Made by a program: the position numbers and the translations under genes. This document shows positions 53,998 through 62,844 of a DNA stretch of 64,000 nucleotides, piece by piece (within the stretch, counting starts at the first letter, position 1; each line of letters opens with the position of its first letter). Under the pieces are notes generated by a model. That model saw nothing but the letters and a program-made list of their open reading frames with translations. It ran no database searches and was not told the origin of the DNA. The stretch is from an uncultured Bacteroidales bacterium (lineage in GTDB: Bacteria; Bacteroidota; Bacteroidia; Bacteroidales; UBA4417): contig CAIRMR010000102.1 of the NCBI GenBank assembly GCA_903879715.1, positions 1 through 64,000 of the forward strand, written 5' to 3'.

Positions 53998-54999
53998 CTA
54001 ACGGCGGACAACCGACTTTTTAGCATGCCCTATACGTGGAAGCCTGCCAAATTTTCTTTTGGCGTTGCGTATGCTCACATTCAGTTCAAAACCAATCAGA
54101 ACAATCATAGCGTTAAAGTATATCCAAACCATGATAATGATCAGGGTTCCGATTGATCCATACAACGAATTGTATTGCGAAATGCTGTTAACATAATAAT
54201 TAAAACCAACTGAAGCCAGAATGGTGAGTATTGTAGAAAGAGTGCTTCCGGCTGAAAAAAAACTGAACCTCGATTCAGCAGCCGGAGCCAGAAAATAAAG
54301 AAATGAGAACGCAAAAAATAACATCGCCGAGGATATCAGCCATTTCCCGGCTATAAGCAGGTAATACGTGAAACTACCGCGCAGCATATTATGCTTTACC
54401 AGGAAATCAAGAGCTGCAGGGCCAAGTGTAATCAATACAATAGCTATAATTATCAATAGTGAGAGAATTACAACCAGCACAATAGCAATTAGTCGCTGTT
54501 TGACCCAGGAACGGGTTTCCACCGTGTGACGGGATTGGTTAAATGCAACTATAAGGCTGTGGATTCCATTGGTTGAGAAATACAATGCCATTACGAATCC
54601 GATTGACAAGAGTCCGCCACGAGGTCTTTTAACAATATCAAACAGGGTTCCCTCTACAGCATCAAATGCTTTTTTAGGAATAAAGTTTTGCAGCAATTCC
54701 AGCAAATTATCCTGAAAACCGGCAATCGGAATGTACGGGATAATGGTAAAGAAGAAAATTATAGTTGGGAAAAGAGCCAGGAAGAAATTGTACGAAAAAG
54801 CGGCTGCCCGCATCGAAATGGCACCTTTTTGCAATCCCCTGGCAAAAAACACAGCTACATCATAAACCGGCATACCATCGAAGCCGGGAATTATAAGCTT
54901 TCGCAGGAACTTTTCCACCGAAGTTACCTGGGAACTATTTAACAGCAGGTTGCGCCTGATTTGAAAATAATTGTTCAGCCTGACTGATAGTTTTGTCAT
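53998..54999 (-). CDS. YihY/BrkB-family membrane protein
   Basis: 333-residue inner-membrane protein with about six helices. The AISMRAAAFSYNFFLALFPTI segment and LYGSIGTLIIIMVWIYFNAMIVLIG segment identify the YihY family. It was once called ribonuclease BN, but that activity belongs to another protein; its role is unknown. The C-terminus is basic and cytoplasmic. Stand-alone gene. Confidence 0.9.
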   Translation of the reverse strand: MTKLSVRLNNYFQIRRNLLLNSSQVTSVEKFLRKLIIPGFDGMPVYDVAVFFARGLQKGAISMRAAAFSYNFFLALFPTIIFFFTIIPYIPIAGFQDNLLELLQNFIPKKAFDAVEGTLFDIVKRPRGGLLSIGFVMALYFSTNGIHSLIVAFNQSRHTVETRSWVKQRLIAIVLVVILSLLIIIAIVLITLGPAALDFLVKHNMLRGSFTYYLLIAGKWLISSAMLFFAFSFLYFLAPAAESRFSFFSAGSTLSTILTILASVGFNYYVNSISQYNSLYGSIGTLIIIMVWIYFNAMIVLIGFELNVSIRNAKRKFGRLPRIGHAKKSVVRR

Positions 55000-55018
55000 T
55001 TATTTTTAAAATTTTATT

Positions 55019-55345
55019 CCCTGCCTGAAGGTCGGGGCAAATGATTCCTTTTTTATCCCCGGCCTGAAGGTCGGGGCAAGAAATTGCGCTATTCCCTATT
55101 TAACCTGGGCAGGAAATTTTACTTTTCCCCGGCCTCAAGGCTGGGGAAAATGATTCTTTTTTATCCCCGACCTGAAGGTCGGGGCAATAAATTGCACTAT
55201 TCCCTGATTTAACCTGGGCAGGAAATCTTACTTTTTCCCCGGCCTCCAGGCTGGGGAAAATGATTCTTTTTTATCCCCGACCTGAAGGTCGGGGCAATAA
55301 ATTGCACTATTCCCTGATTTAACCTGGGCTAGAAATTTTACAGTT
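55019..55345. repeat. three tandem units of 108-110 bp with paired palindromes
   Basis: Three copies begin near 55019, 55127 and 55237. Each holds two inverted repeats: CCCCGGCCTCAAGGCTGGGG (variable) and CCCCGACCTGAAGGTCGGGG (a perfect palindrome in copies two and three), then a shared CACTATTCCCTGATTTAACC and GGGCAGGAAATTTTAC linker. Copy one differs most. The rest of 55000-55393 is CTATTTTC/CTATTAAC words running into the nadC stop. Confidence 0.9.
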
Positions 55346-55393
55346 TCTATTCCTATTTTCTATTAACTATTTTCTATTACCTATTTCTACTAA

Positions 55394-56230
55394 CTATTTA
55401 ACCGCTTTCAAGCTCAAATCAAGACTATTGATATGATGAGTAAGGGCTCCTACCGAAATAAAATCAACGCCACATTCAGCATATTGACGTATGGTTTGTA
55501 AAGTGATACCTCCGGATGCTTCAGTTTCATATTTTGAACCTATCAGGTTAACAGCCTGACGCAACATCTGGAAAGAGAAATTATCGAGCATAATACGGTT
55601 TACACCACCATGCTCAAGCACCTGGTTCACTTCGTCGAGATTGCGGGTTTCAATTTCAACCGCCAGGTGCAAACCTTTATGATGCATATATTCCTGGCAG
55701 GCTGCTATTGCTTTGGCTATTCCACCCGCAAAATCCACGTGATTATCTTTTATCAGAATCATATCGTAAAGCCCGAAACGGTGATTAAAACCACCACCCA
55801 ACCTTACTGCCATTTTCTCGAATTCACGGAGCAAAGGAGTTGTCTTACGGGTATCAAGTATTCGGGTTGGCAAGCCTTCGATGGCATCCACCATTAAACG
55901 GGTTTGCGTAGCAATTCCGCTCATCCGCTGCATAAAATTAAGCGCTGTCCGCTCGGCGGTAAGCAAAGCGATAGAAGGTCCGCTCACTTCGAAAGCTACA
56001 TCCCCGATTTTTACACGCGAACCGTCCTGGATAAACTGCTCCAGTACAATCCGGTCATCAGTCTGGTAAAATACTTTTCGCGCAATGTCAACACCTGCCA
56101 GCACACCGGCTTCTTTTACCAGCAGGCGTGCTTTGCCAACAGCATTTGCCGGAATAGTTGATAAGGAAGTATGATCACCTTCGCCTATATCTTCACGAAG
56201 TGCCTTGGTTATAATTTCATCAATAGTCAC
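55394..56230 (-). CDS. nadC: quinolinate phosphoribosyltransferase (carboxylating)
   Basis: Converts quinolinate and PRPP to nicotinate mononucleotide in NAD synthesis; 278 residues. GTG start. Motifs: ALREDIGEGDHT, TERTALNFMQRMSGIAT, LDTRKTTP, RLGGGFNHR and VEIETRNLDE, the substrate-binding set. The stop TAG falls in the CTATTT repeat words downstream. It follows a DUF4783 gene after 21 bases on the same strand. Confidence 0.96.
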   Translation of the reverse strand: MTIDEIITKALREDIGEGDHTSLSTIPANAVGKARLLVKEAGVLAGVDIARKVFYQTDDRIVLEQFIQDGSRVKIGDVAFEVSGPSIALLTAERTALNFMQRMSGIATQTRLMVDAIEGLPTRILDTRKTTPLLREFEKMAVRLGGGFNHRFGLYDMILIKDNHVDFAGGIAKAIAACQEYMHHKGLHLAVEIETRNLDEVNQVLEHGGVNRIMLDNFSFQMLRQAVNLIGSKYETEASGGITLQTIRQYAECGVDFISVGALTHHINSLDLSLKAVK

Positions 56231-56251
56231 GTAAAACAGGATTTTGCCTGA

Positions 56252-56659
56252 TCAATCCGTTTCGAAATGAATCTGCTGTATCATCAGCTGATTTGAAACC
56301 GGTTTCAGAAGGATATAAACATTTAATTTTTCCGTTTTGCTTTTATAAGTACCAATTATAAATTGTGCTCCACCTGCCGAATTACGATTCTGATTAACTA
56401 CAAAGGAAACAGGCGCAGATTTTGCAAAAAAAGCTTTCATTATCATTTCGGCCTGGGCTTTACTGAATGCCCCATCGCTTCCAGGCAGGATAATTTCCAC
56501 CGTTGGACCAAAATATTTCGATAAATCCTTTGAATTTCCGGCTCTGATAGCTGCTGCAACATCTTCAACTATTCCAGCTGGCTCTAAAGGTACAGCTGAA
56601 CTGGAACTGAAAATAATTACAGAAAAACAGAAGATTATAATTCTTAATGCATTTTTCAT
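56252..56659 (-). CDS. DUF4783 exported protein
   Basis: 135 residues with an N-terminal signal peptide (LRIIIFCFSVIIFSSSS) and an NTF2-like/DUF4783 fold: VAAAIRAGNSKDLSKYFGPT, ILPGSDGAFSKAQAEMIMKAFF and a final IQQIHFETD strand. Its role is unknown. In Bacteroidota it often precedes nadC, as here, and the two probably share a transcript. Confidence 0.88.
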   Translation of the reverse strand: MKNALRIIIFCFSVIIFSSSSAVPLEPAGIVEDVAAAIRAGNSKDLSKYFGPTVEIILPGSDGAFSKAQAEMIMKAFFAKSAPVSFVVNQNRNSAGGAQFIIGTYKSKTEKLNVYILLKPVSNQLMIQQIHFETD

Positions 56660-56822
56660 CTCATTGCTTTAACAACACTGTAAAGGTACAAAAATCAAAC
56701 CAAAAAATTCCACAATGATTTATCTTCCGAAAATTAAAGAGTGTAACTATCTTTGAAGCGCGATAAACCAACTCCTTTTCAACAAGCACGCAGCCTGCGA
56801 AGAATCACAAATAACTGGTTAA

Positions 56823-57296
56823 ATGAACATTACACTCCTTATGATCGGAAACACTTCGGAAGCTTTTGTGCTTGAAGGTTTTGACGTATTTATGAAAAGG
56901 CTGAAACATTATGTTAAAGTAAAAGAAGTAGTTATTCCGGATATAAAAGACAGAAAACATCTGAATCCTGAGCAGATAAAGGAAAAAGAAGGTGTATTGA
57001 TCCTGGAAAAATTAAATTCGGCCAACTTTTCGGTTCTGCTTGACGAACATGGAAAAGAATTCAGCTCCGTTGAATTTGCGGGATTTCTACAGAAGACAAT
57101 GAACGCTGGAACCCGTGAACTATTTTTTATCATCGGCGGGGCTTATGGAGTTGCAGAAAGTGTAAAACAAAAAGCTAATATCACCGTTTCGCTTTCGCGC
57201 ATGACTTTTACGCACCAATTCATCCGCCTGCTTTTTGCCGAACAATTGTACCGCGCAATGACAATACTTAAAAATGAACCATACCACAACGAATAA
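56823..57296 (+). CDS. rlmH: 23S rRNA (pseudouridine1915-N3)-methyltransferase
   Basis: SPOUT-family methyltransferase of 157 residues acting on pseudouridine 1915 of 23S rRNA in the assembled ribosome. The SAM knot is [10 protein letters not shown] and the C-terminal [20 protein letters not shown] and LKNEPYHN are the family's near-invariant tail. Length is standard. The next gene begins five bases after the stop or overlaps it by 23, so they form an operon. Confidence 0.96.
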   Translation: MNITLLMIGNTSEAFVLEGFDVFMKRLKHYVKVKEVVIPDIKDRKHLNPEQIKEKEGVLILEKLNSANFSVLLDEHGKEFSSVEFAGFLQKTMNAGTRELFFIIGGAYGVAESVKQKANITVSLSRMTFTHQFIRLLFAEQLYRAMTILKNEPYHNE

Positions 57297-57300
57297 CGAA

Positions 57301-57885
57301 ATGACCCACGAACTTATCTTTGCGACCAACAATCTTCATAAACTTTCTGAAATACAATCCATAGTTGGTAAGAATTTCACGATTAAAAGCCTTCAGGAAA
57401 TTGGTTGCACCGAAGATATACCGGAAACCGCACCTACACTCGAAGGCAATGCTTTGCTTAAAGCACAATATATTTACGACAGGTTTGGCAAAAATTGTTT
57501 TGCCGACGATACCGGGCTTGAGGTTGAAGCGCTGGATGGCCGACCAGGAGTATTTTCGGCCAGGTATGCTACCGATGGCCACGATTTTGAGGCTAATATT
57601 GATAAAGTTCTCGAAGAGCTAACGGGAGTTGAAAACCGCAAAGCTCGTTTCCGTACCGTAATAGCGTTGATTTTAGATGGATCGGTCCGATATTTCGAAG
57701 GAATCGTAAATGGCGAAATTATTTCGGAGAGAAAAGGGATAAAAGGCTTTGGCTATGATCCGGTATTTCTTCCTGATGGATATGAGCAAACATTTGCTGA
57801 GATGCCGCTAGATGAGAAGAATAAAATCAGCCACCGGGCAAGAGCGGTAAGCAAATTGGTTGAATTTCTGAATTTGAAAATTTGA
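57301..57885 (+). CDS. rdgB: non-canonical purine NTP pyrophosphatase
   Basis: Removes ITP, dITP and XTP from the nucleotide pool, 194 residues. From ATG 57301 ([15 protein letters not shown]). The ATG at 57274 overlaps the rlmH stop and is less likely. Motifs: [28 protein letters not shown] and SHRARA, the full Ham1/RdgB set. It follows rlmH directly. Its stop lies within an 8-base tandem repeat. Confidence 0.92.
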   Translation: MTHELIFATNNLHKLSEIQSIVGKNFTIKSLQEIGCTEDIPETAPTLEGNALLKAQYIYDRFGKNCFADDTGLEVEALDGRPGVFSARYATDGHDFEANIDKVLEELTGVENRKARFRTVIALILDGSVRYFEGIVNGEIISERKGIKGFGYDPVFLPDGYEQTFAEMPLDEKNKISHRARAVSKLVEFLNLKI

Positions 57886-57912
57886 TGATTTGATGATTTG
57901 ATGATTTGAAAA
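57877..57912. repeat. 8-bp tandem repeat over the rdgB stop
   Basis: Three GATGATTT units, with a diverged TGAAAA at each end, begin at the rdgB stop codon and lie in a convergent gap with the DUF1287 gene. Confidence 0.85.
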
Positions 57913-58001
57913 TGAATAAAAAAAACATACATTGAGTGAAAATACGTTTTGGATATTCAATGGTAAATATTATTCAAAAAGGTATAACATCAGTTTTGGA
58001 T

Positions 58002-58589
58002 TCACTTCTTTTCATACGTATAATGCCCGATAATCTTAAACTCAAATAAACAATCGGCCAGCACTTGTCCGCCACCAATGTTGTGGACAATTAAATTCCG
58101 GTTTCCGCCGGATATTTTTTTTTCGACAACAATCCCTATATGAGTAATTCCTCCTCCCAAATCCCAGCAAACAATATCTCCTGGTAAATAATCTCCCGGT
58201 TTATCAGTTATTGGTTTAACCTGGCCATTTCGTGAAAAGAACCTCATTAAATTCGGAACCCGGCGGTGATCAATATTTTTGTCGGGGCCTGATAATCCCC
58301 ATTTCTGAGGGTATTTTCTGAAATTAGCTTTAATATCCTCATGCACTTCCTTTTGCAGGTCAATTCCCAGTTTCCGATAGGCTCGGATTACAACATCAGT
58401 GCAGACTCCTTTGTTGGCAGGAATATCACCATTGGGGTAATCGATAGTAAAGTAAGCCGGATCATAACTCACTTTTTGTTTTGTTAATTCAAGAGCTGCG
58501 TCTGAAAGTCTTTTATTAAAACCAGTTTGCCCAACGACAAGCATGTTTGATAAAAGCAAAACCAGGAAACAGGTTATTATCTTATTCAT
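58002..58589 (-). CDS. DUF1287 exported NlpC/P60-like protein
   Basis: 195 residues with a signal peptide (MNKIITCFLVLLLSNMLVVG). The papain-like core has GVCTDVVIRAYR (candidate nucleophile cysteine), GDIVCWDLGGGITHIGIVV (His) and VHNIGGG (third residue). DUF1287 proteins are thought to cleave a peptide or murein link in the periplasm, but the substrate is unknown. Reads in the same direction as ddl. Confidence 0.85.
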   Translation of the reverse strand: MNKIITCFLVLLLSNMLVVGQTGFNKRLSDAALELTKQKVSYDPAYFTIDYPNGDIPANKGVCTDVVIRAYRKLGIDLQKEVHEDIKANFRKYPQKWGLSGPDKNIDHRRVPNLMRFFSRNGQVKPITDKPGDYLPGDIVCWDLGGGITHIGIVVEKKISGGNRNLIVHNIGGGQVLADCLFEFKIIGHYTYEKK

Positions 58590-58702
58590 TATTAGAGCAA
58601 TATCAATTCAATTTAAAAACCAGCTAATCGCTGCACAAAATCTATTTTATTATGAAAAGTTTAAATTTGGACGAACCGTGATCAATCCAGTTAGTGTTGC
58701 TT

Positions 58703-59701
58703 TTAAAGATTCGGGGTATTTTCCCTCATAGCTTCGTCAACCAGAGCGCCAAAGAATTGCTTCAGTTCATAGCCTGCCGCTTTTGCCTGCTTGGGAATAA
58801 TACTTTCGGATGAGAATCCGGGAACTGTATTTACTTCCAGGAACCACCATTCGTTATCCGTCAGAAAATAATCGAACCTGACAACACCTTTGCAATTGAA
58901 CTTGCGGTACATGTATTCCGTAAGCTGCCTGCATTCGGATGATTGTTCTTTGGTAATCGGGGCCGGTGTAATCTCGCTGGCAAGTCCTTCAGTATATTTG
59001 GCCTGGTAATCAAAGAAATCGTTTTTAGAAACAACTTCCGTTACAGGAAAAACCTCCACTTCTCCCTTATTAGTAAATACGCCGCAAGCCATCTCACGGC
59101 CTTTGATAAATTGCTGAACCAGCACTTCATCATCTTCGGCAAATGCTTTGTTTATAGCAATTTCAAATCCGGCAATGTCGTAAACCTTCGAAACACCAAC
59201 ACTTGATCCAGCTTTATTAGGTTTTATAAAACAGGGTAATCCTACTTCTTTTACAAGCAAGTCAGCATTCCAGGTTTCGCCTTGCCTGATAATTATAGTT
59301 GCTGCTACTTTAACGCCATATTGCTTTGCAAGGTCGTTGCAGAAATACTTGTTAAATGTGAGAGCCGAAGTTGTTACATCGCATGTTGTGTATGGAATTC
59401 CAGCAATATCGAGATAACCCTGGAGTTTGCCGTCTTCGCCAGGTGTACCATGAATAGCAATAAACGCGCAATCAAATTTCACATGTTCGCCTCCAATCAT
59501 TAAGCTATGAGTATTCCTGTCGAAAGGAATCTGTTCACCGCTTTCATTGGTATATAGCCAGTTGCCACCGCGTATCAGCACGGGGTAAACCTTATATTTT
59601 TCAGGATCGAGGTGATTTTTGATCTGCTTAGAACTGGCCATTGAAACTTCATATTCGCCCGAATCACCGCCCATGAACAACACAACTTTGATTTTACTCA
59701 T
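58703..59701 (-). CDS. ddl: D-alanine--D-alanine ligase
   Basis: ATP-grasp enzyme that joins two D-alanines for peptidoglycan, 332 residues. Motifs: FMGGDSGEYEVSMAS near the start, PCFIKPNKAGSSVGVSKV (ATP-binding loop), and the C-terminal FLEVNTVPGFSSESIIPK. It sits divergent from a PASTA protein gene and a T9SS gene, in a ddl-PASTA-RluD neighbourhood common in Bacteroidota. Its minus-strand TAACTTTG element (59732-59739) fits TAnnTTTG. Confidence 0.95.
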   Translation of the reverse strand: MSKIKVVLFMGGDSGEYEVSMASSKQIKNHLDPEKYKVYPVLIRGGNWLYTNESGEQIPFDRNTHSLMIGGEHVKFDCAFIAIHGTPGEDGKLQGYLDIAGIPYTTCDVTTSALTFNKYFCNDLAKQYGVKVAATIIIRQGETWNADLLVKEVGLPCFIKPNKAGSSVGVSKVYDIAGFEIAINKAFAEDDEVLVQQFIKGREMACGVFTNKGEVEVFPVTEVVSKNDFFDYQAKYTEGLASEITPAPITKEQSSECRQLTEYMYRKFNCKGVVRFDYFLTDNEWWFLEVNTVPGFSSESIIPKQAKAAGYELKQFFGALVDEAMRENTPNL

Positions 59702-59731
59702 AGCATTGAAATTTTATTCCCTTAAAAAGTG

Positions 59732-59739
59732 CAAAGTTA
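59732..59739 (-). promoter_or_regulatory. -7 promoter element of ddl
   Basis: Minus-strand TAACTTTG, about 30 bases upstream of the ddl ATG, matches TAnnTTTG. The opposite strand carries TATCTTTG at 59777-59784 for the divergent PASTA gene. Confidence 0.45.
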
Positions 59740-59776
59740 AAGAACCTTTATATACCAACACTGCCATGTAAATTTA

Positions 59777-59784
59777 TATCTTTG
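59777..59784 (+). promoter_or_regulatory. -7 promoter element of the PASTA-protein gene
   Basis: TATCTTTG matches TAnnTTTG; the ATG is about 80 bases downstream. No -33 TTTG at the expected spacing. Confidence 0.4.
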
Positions 59785-59865
59785 CAAAACAGAAACAATA
59801 ATTACGCTCTCTTTTAGTTTATATAAATAAGGGCTAACCAGCATAATTCTGGCACAGAAAGGCTT

Positions 59866-60696
59866 ATGAACTTTATTCAATTCATTACAACTCGGCGGTT
59901 TTTAAAACACCTGGCATATTCAATTCTGCTTTTTATAGTAATTGCGTGGGTAACACTGATGATTCTGAAGATGTATACCCGTCACGACCAGGTTGCGGTA
60001 ACTCCAAATTTTGTCGGACTTTCTATGGAACAGGTGAACAGCCTGGAAACCAGCAAAGATTTTGAGCTTGTGATTGTTGATTCAATTTATGATTACACCC
60101 GAACACCGGGAAGTGTAATTTCCCAGGACCCCTTGCCTGATACCAAAGTAAAACCTGGCAGATCAATTTATCTTTCCCTAGTTTCTTATGTTCCTGAACA
60201 GGTGAGCATGCCTGCATTAACAGACCTTTCACTTCGGCGTGCCAAAGCTTTATTACAAACCTATGGTCTGAAACTTGGAAGTATCCGGGTTGTTGCCGAT
60301 ATGGCTGAAAACGCTGTGCTCAAGGTTACGGTTAAAGGACGAAATGTGAAACCGGGAACTCCTATCCGTAAAGGTTCAGTTGTTGACCTTGTGATCGGAT
60401 CAGGTAAAGGAGCAGGTGAAGCATCCATACCTTTCCTTATCGGGAAAAGCCGTGAAGCTGCCCGTATTGAGCTTACCCGGCTTGGTTTTGTTATTACTGA
60501 CGAATTTTATTCCGAAGGATGCGACAGCACTAATGCCAGTGTTTACGAACAAACCCCGGTTTATATTTACGGAAAACGTATTGTAGGTGGCACCGGGTTT
60601 TCACTTACTTACAAATCGGGTGAAGATTTCAACTTCGATGAATATATCAGTAAGCTGATAATTGACACCATCCCACCTGAAACACCATTACCTTAA
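59866..60696 (+). CDS. membrane-anchored PASTA-domain protein without kinase
   Basis: 276 residues: a single N-terminal membrane helix (LLFIVIAWVTLMILKMYTRH) and three extracytoplasmic PASTA modules at about 40-110, 111-185 and 186-260 (e.g. PDTKVKPGRSIYLSL, PGTPIRKGSVVDLVIG). PASTA domains bind peptidoglycan stem peptides. In Firmicutes and Actinobacteria they are attached to a Ser/Thr kinase or PBP; here no kinase is fused. Next to ddl it likely works in cell-wall sensing or division. Confidence 0.88.
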   Translation: MNFIQFITTRRFLKHLAYSILLFIVIAWVTLMILKMYTRHDQVAVTPNFVGLSMEQVNSLETSKDFELVIVDSIYDYTRTPGSVISQDPLPDTKVKPGRSIYLSLVSYVPEQVSMPALTDLSLRRAKALLQTYGLKLGSIRVVADMAENAVLKVTVKGRNVKPGTPIRKGSVVDLVIGSGKGAGEASIPFLIGKSREAARIELTRLGFVITDEFYSEGCDSTNASVYEQTPVYIYGKRIVGGTGFSLTYKSGEDFNFDEYISKLIIDTIPPETPLP

Positions 60697-60708
60697 CTTA
60701 AACCTTGA

Positions 60709-62673
60709 ATGACAAAACCCATTTTTGCCATACTAATTCTTATACTTGTCAGCATTACTGCTTTAGCTCAGGAAATGCTGACTATGCCCGCGTATAATCC
60801 GGCAGTAGCCCGTCAACATCAATTAAAAAGAGCATCAGCGGTATCCACATCCACTGAGGCAATTACACTTCCTTTTTATGATGATTTCTCCGAAATCACC
60901 GTATTACCTTCTCCTTTGCGATGGGCTGATTCGTCAGTATTTATAAATACTGACTATGCCAAATTTCCACCCAGTATAGGTGTAGCAACTTTGGATGCTC
61001 TCGATAAACTAGGATCTCTTTATACAAATGCCGGCCCAAATCCATTTGACGCGGATAACCTGACTTCGCTTCCCATCCGGCTCGATTCAGTGTTTTCTCC
61101 TTCCCTGAATGCTATAACACCTGCAGATTCAGTATTTTTCAGTTTCTACTATCAGCCACAAGGCCGTAGCATTAGTCCACCTACGAATGTATCTTCATTA
61201 ATTCTTGAATTCTATTCACCGGTTGCTAACGACACCGTGCATAAATGGGACCTAATATGGACAACTGATGGGGGTGTTTCTGTTGATGCTTTCGCATCGG
61301 CCAACGGCAGCTATTTTAAGCAGGTACTTATTCCTATAACGGATACTTCCTATTTCAAAAAAGGTTTCCGATTCAGGTTTCGTAACATTGCGGCCCTGGC
61401 AGGTAACTCACAAGCTGACTGGCGCAGTAATGGCAGCCATTGGAACATTGATATTGTGAATCTCGCTACTGGTGGCAGTAAGAAGGGTATTCGTATAGAA
61501 GATGTTGCTTTTGGAGACCAGGCACCATCGATGCTGGTTAACTACGAAGCTATGCCTTTCCGACAGTACGCAAAGAATTTCACGGATGAAATGAAAGACA
61601 CTCTGGATATTAAAATTGCAAATCTTGATACTATAGCCCAGAGCAGGACCTACAAATACAGCATAAGTAAAAACTCCCTCGCTCCTTTTAAAGAGTACAA
61701 CGGATCACCCTATACTGTTAATCCATTTCTAACTGACGGATATTTAACCTATGCACCCTGGGCCAGGCCGGCTGTTAACTTTTTTTTCGATCCTACAACG
61801 ATCGAAAAAAATCTTGTTTTCCATATCACGCACTCACTTTCGCCTGATCCGGAATCAAAATACCGTTCGAATGATACAATACGATTTACGCAGGTATTCA
61901 GTAATTACTATGCCTACGATAACGGAACATCGGAAGCCGGAATCGGGATAAACGGAGCAGCAGGATCGTACGCTGTTCAGTTTAAACTCAACTTAGCAGA
62001 TACCCTTAGGGGGATGCAGATATATTTCAACCCGGTAATTGGCGGTAGTAATCAGAAAGCAGTTGACCTGAAAGTTTGGAATGATTCAAACGGGAAACCT
62101 GGCCGGATTGTCAAAACTCTTGGCGGAGTTACCCCGATTTACACCAGTAAACTGAACGAATTTAATTCATACTGGTTTGACACACCCATGATCGTTGAGC
62201 CTGCTGAATTCCCGGGTCTGATTTTTTACATCGGCTGGTCACAATCATTCGTTGACAATCTGAATGTTGGTTTCGACAGGTATAAGGACAGCCACACCAG
62301 GCGATTTTTTAATGTAAACGGATACTGGGAAATGAGTAGTGATACATCCAACTATGGTTCCCTTATGTTCCGGCCCATTGTCGGACCGGTAGATCCGCTC
62401 GGAGTGGAGAAACCTTTGGCAGTTGAGCATCTCAGCATACAGCCCAACCCGGTAACTGATGGCAATCTTATTATCAGGCTTCCTGAATCCTGGACTGATA
62501 ATTCAAATAACGAAATTGATATCAATATCATTTCTGCAACCGGAAGTCGTGTACTATCCGAAACATTTAATAATCCTGTGAATGTGAGTACACTGGCGCC
62601 TGGTTTTTATATGGTAATTCTTTCTGATGAAAATAACGGCCGAAAAGCTACCGGTAAATTGATAATCAGGTAA
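60709..62673 (+). CDS. T9SS type A secreted protein
   Basis: 654 residues, signal peptide (FAILILILVSITALAQ), a large beta-rich extracellular region with no domain I recognise (a SGNH- or laminin-like fold cannot be told), and a C-terminal type A sorting domain (LSIQPNPVTDGNLIIRLP, SATGSRVLS, LAPGFYMVIL, GKLIIR). It lies 12 bases after the PASTA gene, so it shares its operon. The same order is common in Bacteroidota. Function unknown. Confidence 0.85.
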   Translation: MTKPIFAILILILVSITALAQEMLTMPAYNPAVARQHQLKRASAVSTSTEAITLPFYDDFSEITVLPSPLRWADSSVFINTDYAKFPPSIGVATLDALDKLGSLYTNAGPNPFDADNLTSLPIRLDSVFSPSLNAITPADSVFFSFYYQPQGRSISPPTNVSSLILEFYSPVANDTVHKWDLIWTTDGGVSVDAFASANGSYFKQVLIPITDTSYFKKGFRFRFRNIAALAGNSQADWRSNGSHWNIDIVNLATGGSKKGIRIEDVAFGDQAPSMLVNYEAMPFRQYAKNFTDEMKDTLDIKIANLDTIAQSRTYKYSISKNSLAPFKEYNGSPYTVNPFLTDGYLTYAPWARPAVNFFFDPTTIEKNLVFHITHSLSPDPESKYRSNDTIRFTQVFSNYYAYDNGTSEAGIGINGAAGSYAVQFKLNLADTLRGMQIYFNPVIGGSNQKAVDLKVWNDSNGKPGRIVKTLGGVTPIYTSKLNEFNSYWFDTPMIVEPAEFPGLIFYIGWSQSFVDNLNVGFDRYKDSHTRRFFNVNGYWEMSSDTSNYGSLMFRPIVGPVDPLGVEKPLAVEHLSIQPNPVTDGNLIIRLPESWTDNSNNEIDINIISATGSRVLSETFNNPVNVSTLAPGFYMVILSDENNGRKATGKLIIR

Positions 62674-62844
62674 AACCATCTTACAGTACTTTTCAGATTT
62701 TACATTCTGTCAAAATCATTGTATACATTTGCCCATAGGGTTATTAATCTGATTCAGGCATCTTATGTTGCTATCGCTGAACAACATAAAAATTGTATCA
62801 GAAAACAATTTGCCATCAGCCCATCAAAACCGATATTTAATCAC

